Assembly: GCF_047948215.1 (NCBI RefSeq)
Contig: NC_134461.1
Span: forward strand, 90,478,245-90,542,244
Direction: 5' to 3'
DNA length: 64,000 nt
Source of the DNA: Lycorma delicatula
Taxonomy: Eukaryota > Arthropoda > Insecta > Hemiptera > Fulgoridae
Under the pieces are notes generated by a model that did not search any database, was not told where the DNA came from, and saw only the letters and a program-made list of their open reading frames with translations. Below are positions 62,501-64,000 of this stretch, piece after piece. Every line of letters begins with the position of its first letter. Positions within the stretch are counted from its first letter, which is position 1. The position numbers and the translations under genes were made by a program.

Positions 62501-64000
62501 CATTTAAAAAATTTTTTTGAATTTATTAAAAATGTGTGGAGAGTGTAGATAGTGTAATTGCAGTATTCTTTGTCAGCATTTCATGTAATTTTCTATACTG
62601 ACTTCGAAAATCAGATGCTGCTTCTCTGGTTGGAAAAGGAATTTTGGAGAAAACTAAGTCTCAAAAGTGGATTGTATGACAGAAGGCTGTACAATCTGCT
62701 TTGGCTTCAAACTTATGATAAGCCAACTTTTCCAGCAACTTAATGCAAGGTTCGTTAGAAAATTTGCTAAGATCTATTAAAAACTTAAAAATATATTTTT
62801 TAATTACCAATACAACATATACTTTTTATCATGGTCTGAAAATTAACTTGCACACTTCAAGTCACTGTAATTAAATACTCAAATTCTAAGTTTATTGCAA
62901 TTTAAGTATTAAAAAACTTTTCTAACTTTAAGTGAAATTATTAAATTAATAATTTATGAATTTATAATGTTAATTTATTTTTTCTAAATAGTTTCCTACC
63001 TTCTTCATCATTCACAATTAAAATTCATTCATTTATCAATAGTAATATACCTCTCATTCATTATCTATGGTTTTCTATCAAAATTTGCCCTTCCACCTAA
63101 TATTTCTCTTGGTGTTTTCAATATTTCCTTGATCAAGACGTCTGTTCATTATCTACAATATTTGCTTTTTGGAATTATTTTTAGGCATTTACCAACGGTT
63201 TCTCCAAACTTTTAACTGTATTCACAGTTTTATATCTCAACCTACAAGTCTTAACAAATCAACTAGTAGTCGTTACCCATGTCAGCTCCTGGGTGGGTTT
63301 TAGAGTTTATAATTTGCTTTAAGAGTCTCTGCCTAACCATTAAATAGCATCTTTCTAATCTCATGAGCTCACCCAAGTGAATCTTCTTTCATGATTTATG
63401 AGGCTGTTCACAATTGTAATTAATATGCAAAGAAAAAATTCTTTTTCATCTGCTACAAATCTACCTTCTTCAATTTTTTATCTCCATCTGCTTTCCTTTT
63501 TACTATATAATTTCAATTACATATTACTAAAAAAATGTCATCTTGTTTAATGTATTTGATTAAATTACCTACACATTATTTCCTACCTTGCTGCTAAAGA
63601 AACTGGTATATAAATCTGCACTATTTTGTATGCTTGGGAATCTATTCTAAATAAAATAATTCTTTAATATTTGGATGTAATATCATTCATACTCCTGAAT
63701 TTCCATACACTTGCAGTATTTCAGACATAGATGAACACAAATAATTTTTATATGTTAATGAGATGTTTATTTGGTTCTAGTGAGATACATATTTAAACAA
63801 ACAATGGCTTCATTAGGCTTTTAATCATGAAGTAACACAAATGATTTCAGCAAAGATAGAATATATTGGAACTTTATACATTCATCTAAAAATTAAAAAA
63901 ATATTGGCTGTTTTTAAATAAAGATTAAATACTTTTGAATTAAAGTCTAAACTGGTGTATAAATATTTACAGGTGTCAGGAGCAAGGCCATACTATAGAA
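56307..64000 (+). CDS. AIMP1-like EMAP II-domain protein, divergent copy 3 (partial)
   Basis: Visible exons are 56307-56547, 58348-58487 and 63973 to the window edge, with matching phases and GT-AG borders. The first encodes about 80 residues rich in Tyr, Asp, Ser and Asn that I do not recognise. The second is an OB-fold half with NFSTLDLRICKI, FHPNHKKYYIF and LDVGQRNFRQS, collinear with LDLRVGRI, HPDGENLYI and IDLGENEPRQI of AIMP1. The third starts VSGARPYYR, aligning with ISGLRKH of AIMP1. The Gly of the RVGRI motif and the acidic residue after LY are gone. 5' exons and the C-terminal half lie outside view. It could be a diverged functional paralogue or an early pseudogene; the intact frames and splice sites favour the first. 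Confidence 0.78.
56548..58347 (+). other. Copy 3 intron, 1.8 kb
   Basis: Phase-1 intron. I see no recognisable repeat or frame. Confidence 0.65.
58348..58487 (+). CDS. Copy 3 OB-fold exon
   Basis: 140 nt, TTTTCAG acceptor, GTAAGT donor, phase 1 in and phase 0 out as in both paralogues. It encodes VNFSTLDLRICKIIDVDFHP and on to NFRQS. It is too short to appear as a long ORF and is recognised by the L-D-L-R and H-P anchors and by its borders. Confidence 0.85.
58816..59322 (-). pseudogene. LINE C-terminal domain
   Basis: 168 open codons with AKFLGVIIMSS (thumb start), SHLRHGVAVWGSPSK, LQKRAVRILTGIAL and ESCRAIFKQQRILTV. This is the region following the RT in CR1/Jockey-type elements. The best preserved part of the element. 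Confidence 0.82.
59483..60100 (-). pseudogene. LINE reverse transcriptase remnants
   Basis: Two frames: 59893-60099 with KQENYRPISLLSTFPKV (motifs 1-2a) and 59483-59815 with TAIFLDCKAFDSNCHDK (motif A, where the second half of the usual F-D-x-V is changed) and GIPQISF (degraded motif B). Confidence 0.8.
60101..60860 (-). pseudogene. LINE linker between endonuclease and RT
   Basis: Broken frames (60175-60384 with KKLQDCQKAFCSAGVEWNN; 60510-60854 with NISSRNNPGIMSS and VPRKRKIPLHF) fit the stretch between the two enzymatic domains in this LINE type. A short direct duplication of about 55 bp lies at 60365-60470 (TTTATAATT-TCCAC-TTGCTTTGATCTTATTTTGGG twice, written here with gaps). Confidence 0.6.
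60880..61480 (-). pseudogene. LINE endonuclease remnant
   Basis: The 60880-61143 frame carries VINLGDIKMDCLDP (the G-D-x-N motif of the apurinic-type endonuclease, with Lys for Asn), then RLQELLALYDTTR and GRTFIDVICTN (the S-x-I-D motif with Phe). Upstream pieces continue in other frames to about 61480. Confidence 0.75.
61496..61954 (-). pseudogene. LINE N-terminal Asn/Lys-rich frame
   Basis: 152 open codons with RTLRKTTKVRIKTLQINHLD, AEIAFADDDIISQ and an Asn/Lys-rich run. It lies directly before the endonuclease start and is probably ORF1 or an N-terminal extension. No RNA-binding motif is visible. Confidence 0.5.
62029..62790 (-). pseudogene. Endogenous viral element: SF1 RNA helicase of a virga/nege-like virus
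   Basis: On the minus strand, helicase superfamily 1 motifs appear in the right order: PTREAA with following basic residues (motif Ia, about 62590-62640), DEA in a hydrophobic context (Walker B, about 62450), GDFNQIPF followed by N-R (motif III, about 62380), and LSYRF (motif IV, about 62280). QIPF/N-R is a hallmark of Virgaviridae, negevirus and related plus-strand RNA viruses. Breaks: three or more in-frame stops (near 62685, 62525 and 62480) and a frame change near 62410. The Walker A loop expected near 62715-62745 is damaged and not certain. The end at 62029 stops before the last helicase motifs are clear. It cannot encode a working enzyme. No capsid or polymerase part was seen. Confidence 0.82.
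62791..63972. other. Intronic AT-rich stretch
   Basis: No open frame of note. A section at 63080-63420 is somewhat less AT-rich (CAGCTCCTGGGTGGGTTTTA and neighbouring sequence) and may be an old repeat that I cannot assign. Confidence 0.45.
63973..64000 (+). CDS. Copy 3 last-domain exon, cut by window edge
   Basis: After ATTTACAG the frame reads V-S-G-A-R-P-Y-Y-R, fitting the VSGL position of EMAP II domains. By analogy the complete exon should be close to 372 nt. Confidence 0.7.

Larger units (their letters stand above)
58488..63972 (+). other. Copy 3 intron, 5.5 kb, with LINE and viral insertion
   Basis: Phase-0 intron at the conserved position inside the tRNA-binding domain. It is almost filled by an antisense LINE and a viral helicase fragment. 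The stretch 62790-63972 has no recognised content, apart from unassigned less AT-rich sequence at 63250-63420. Confidence 0.75.

Noticed and set aside
1..64000. CRISPR arrays, bacterial operons, riboswitches
   Set aside because: The exons, introns and transposons are eukaryotic, and no regularly spaced direct repeats of CRISPR type are present.

Overview
This is a eukaryotic, AT-rich, transposon-crowded stretch, almost certainly from an arthropod and most likely an insect. The repeats (R1-clade, RTE-like and CR1/Jockey-like LINEs, mariner, Tc1 and IS630-type transposons, hAT elements, tRNA-derived SINEs) together with small exons in long GT-AG introns fit a large hemipteran-type genome. The order is a guess; nothing in the window fixes the species.

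The host content is one gene family in a head-to-tail array on the + strand. The middle copy (37836-45180, five exons, 281 aa) is a clear AIMP1 (p43/EMAP II precursor), the tRNA-binding scaffold of the multi-aminoacyl-tRNA synthetase complex. Upstream lies a divergent paralogue (814-24571, four exons seen, 338 aa from the first Met). It keeps the EMAP II-type tRNA-binding domain but has an unrelated Ser/acidic and basic N-terminal region instead of the AIMP1 coiled coil. Downstream lies a third, also divergent copy (exons at 56307, 58348 and 63973) that runs off the right edge. All three share a phase-1 intron before the OB-fold exon and a phase-0 intron after it. The last exons of copies 1 and 2 are both exactly 372 nt. 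This is the main biological finding: a tandem expansion of AIMP1 with two strongly diverged but open members.

The rest is introns and spacers filled with mobile elements. Copy 1 introns hold a Tc1 scrap, a 1.1-kb mariner, a 2.2-kb TIR element with a coding 66-bp tandem repeat, SINEs, a hAT MITE with a perfect 8-bp target duplication, a 680-bp foldback and an R1 LINE beside an IS630-type remnant. The spacer 24.6-37.8 kb holds two more R1 remnants, another DDE transposase remnant, a long-TIR element with an RTE-like LINE inside, a 1.7-kb hAT, a MITE and SINEs. AIMP1 introns 2 and 4 hold transposase remnants, a foldback, a TIR element and a SINE. The 45-56 kb stretch holds two further copies of the 2.2-kb element family and LINE scraps.

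The last intron of copy 3 contains a decayed antisense LINE (about 58.75-61.95 kb). Directly next to it is a broken copy of an RNA-virus superfamily 1 helicase of virga/nege-like type (about 62.03-62.79 kb, minus strand), an endogenous viral element. No RNA gene other than SINE-derived tRNA-like heads was found, and no CRISPR or bacterial-type features are present.
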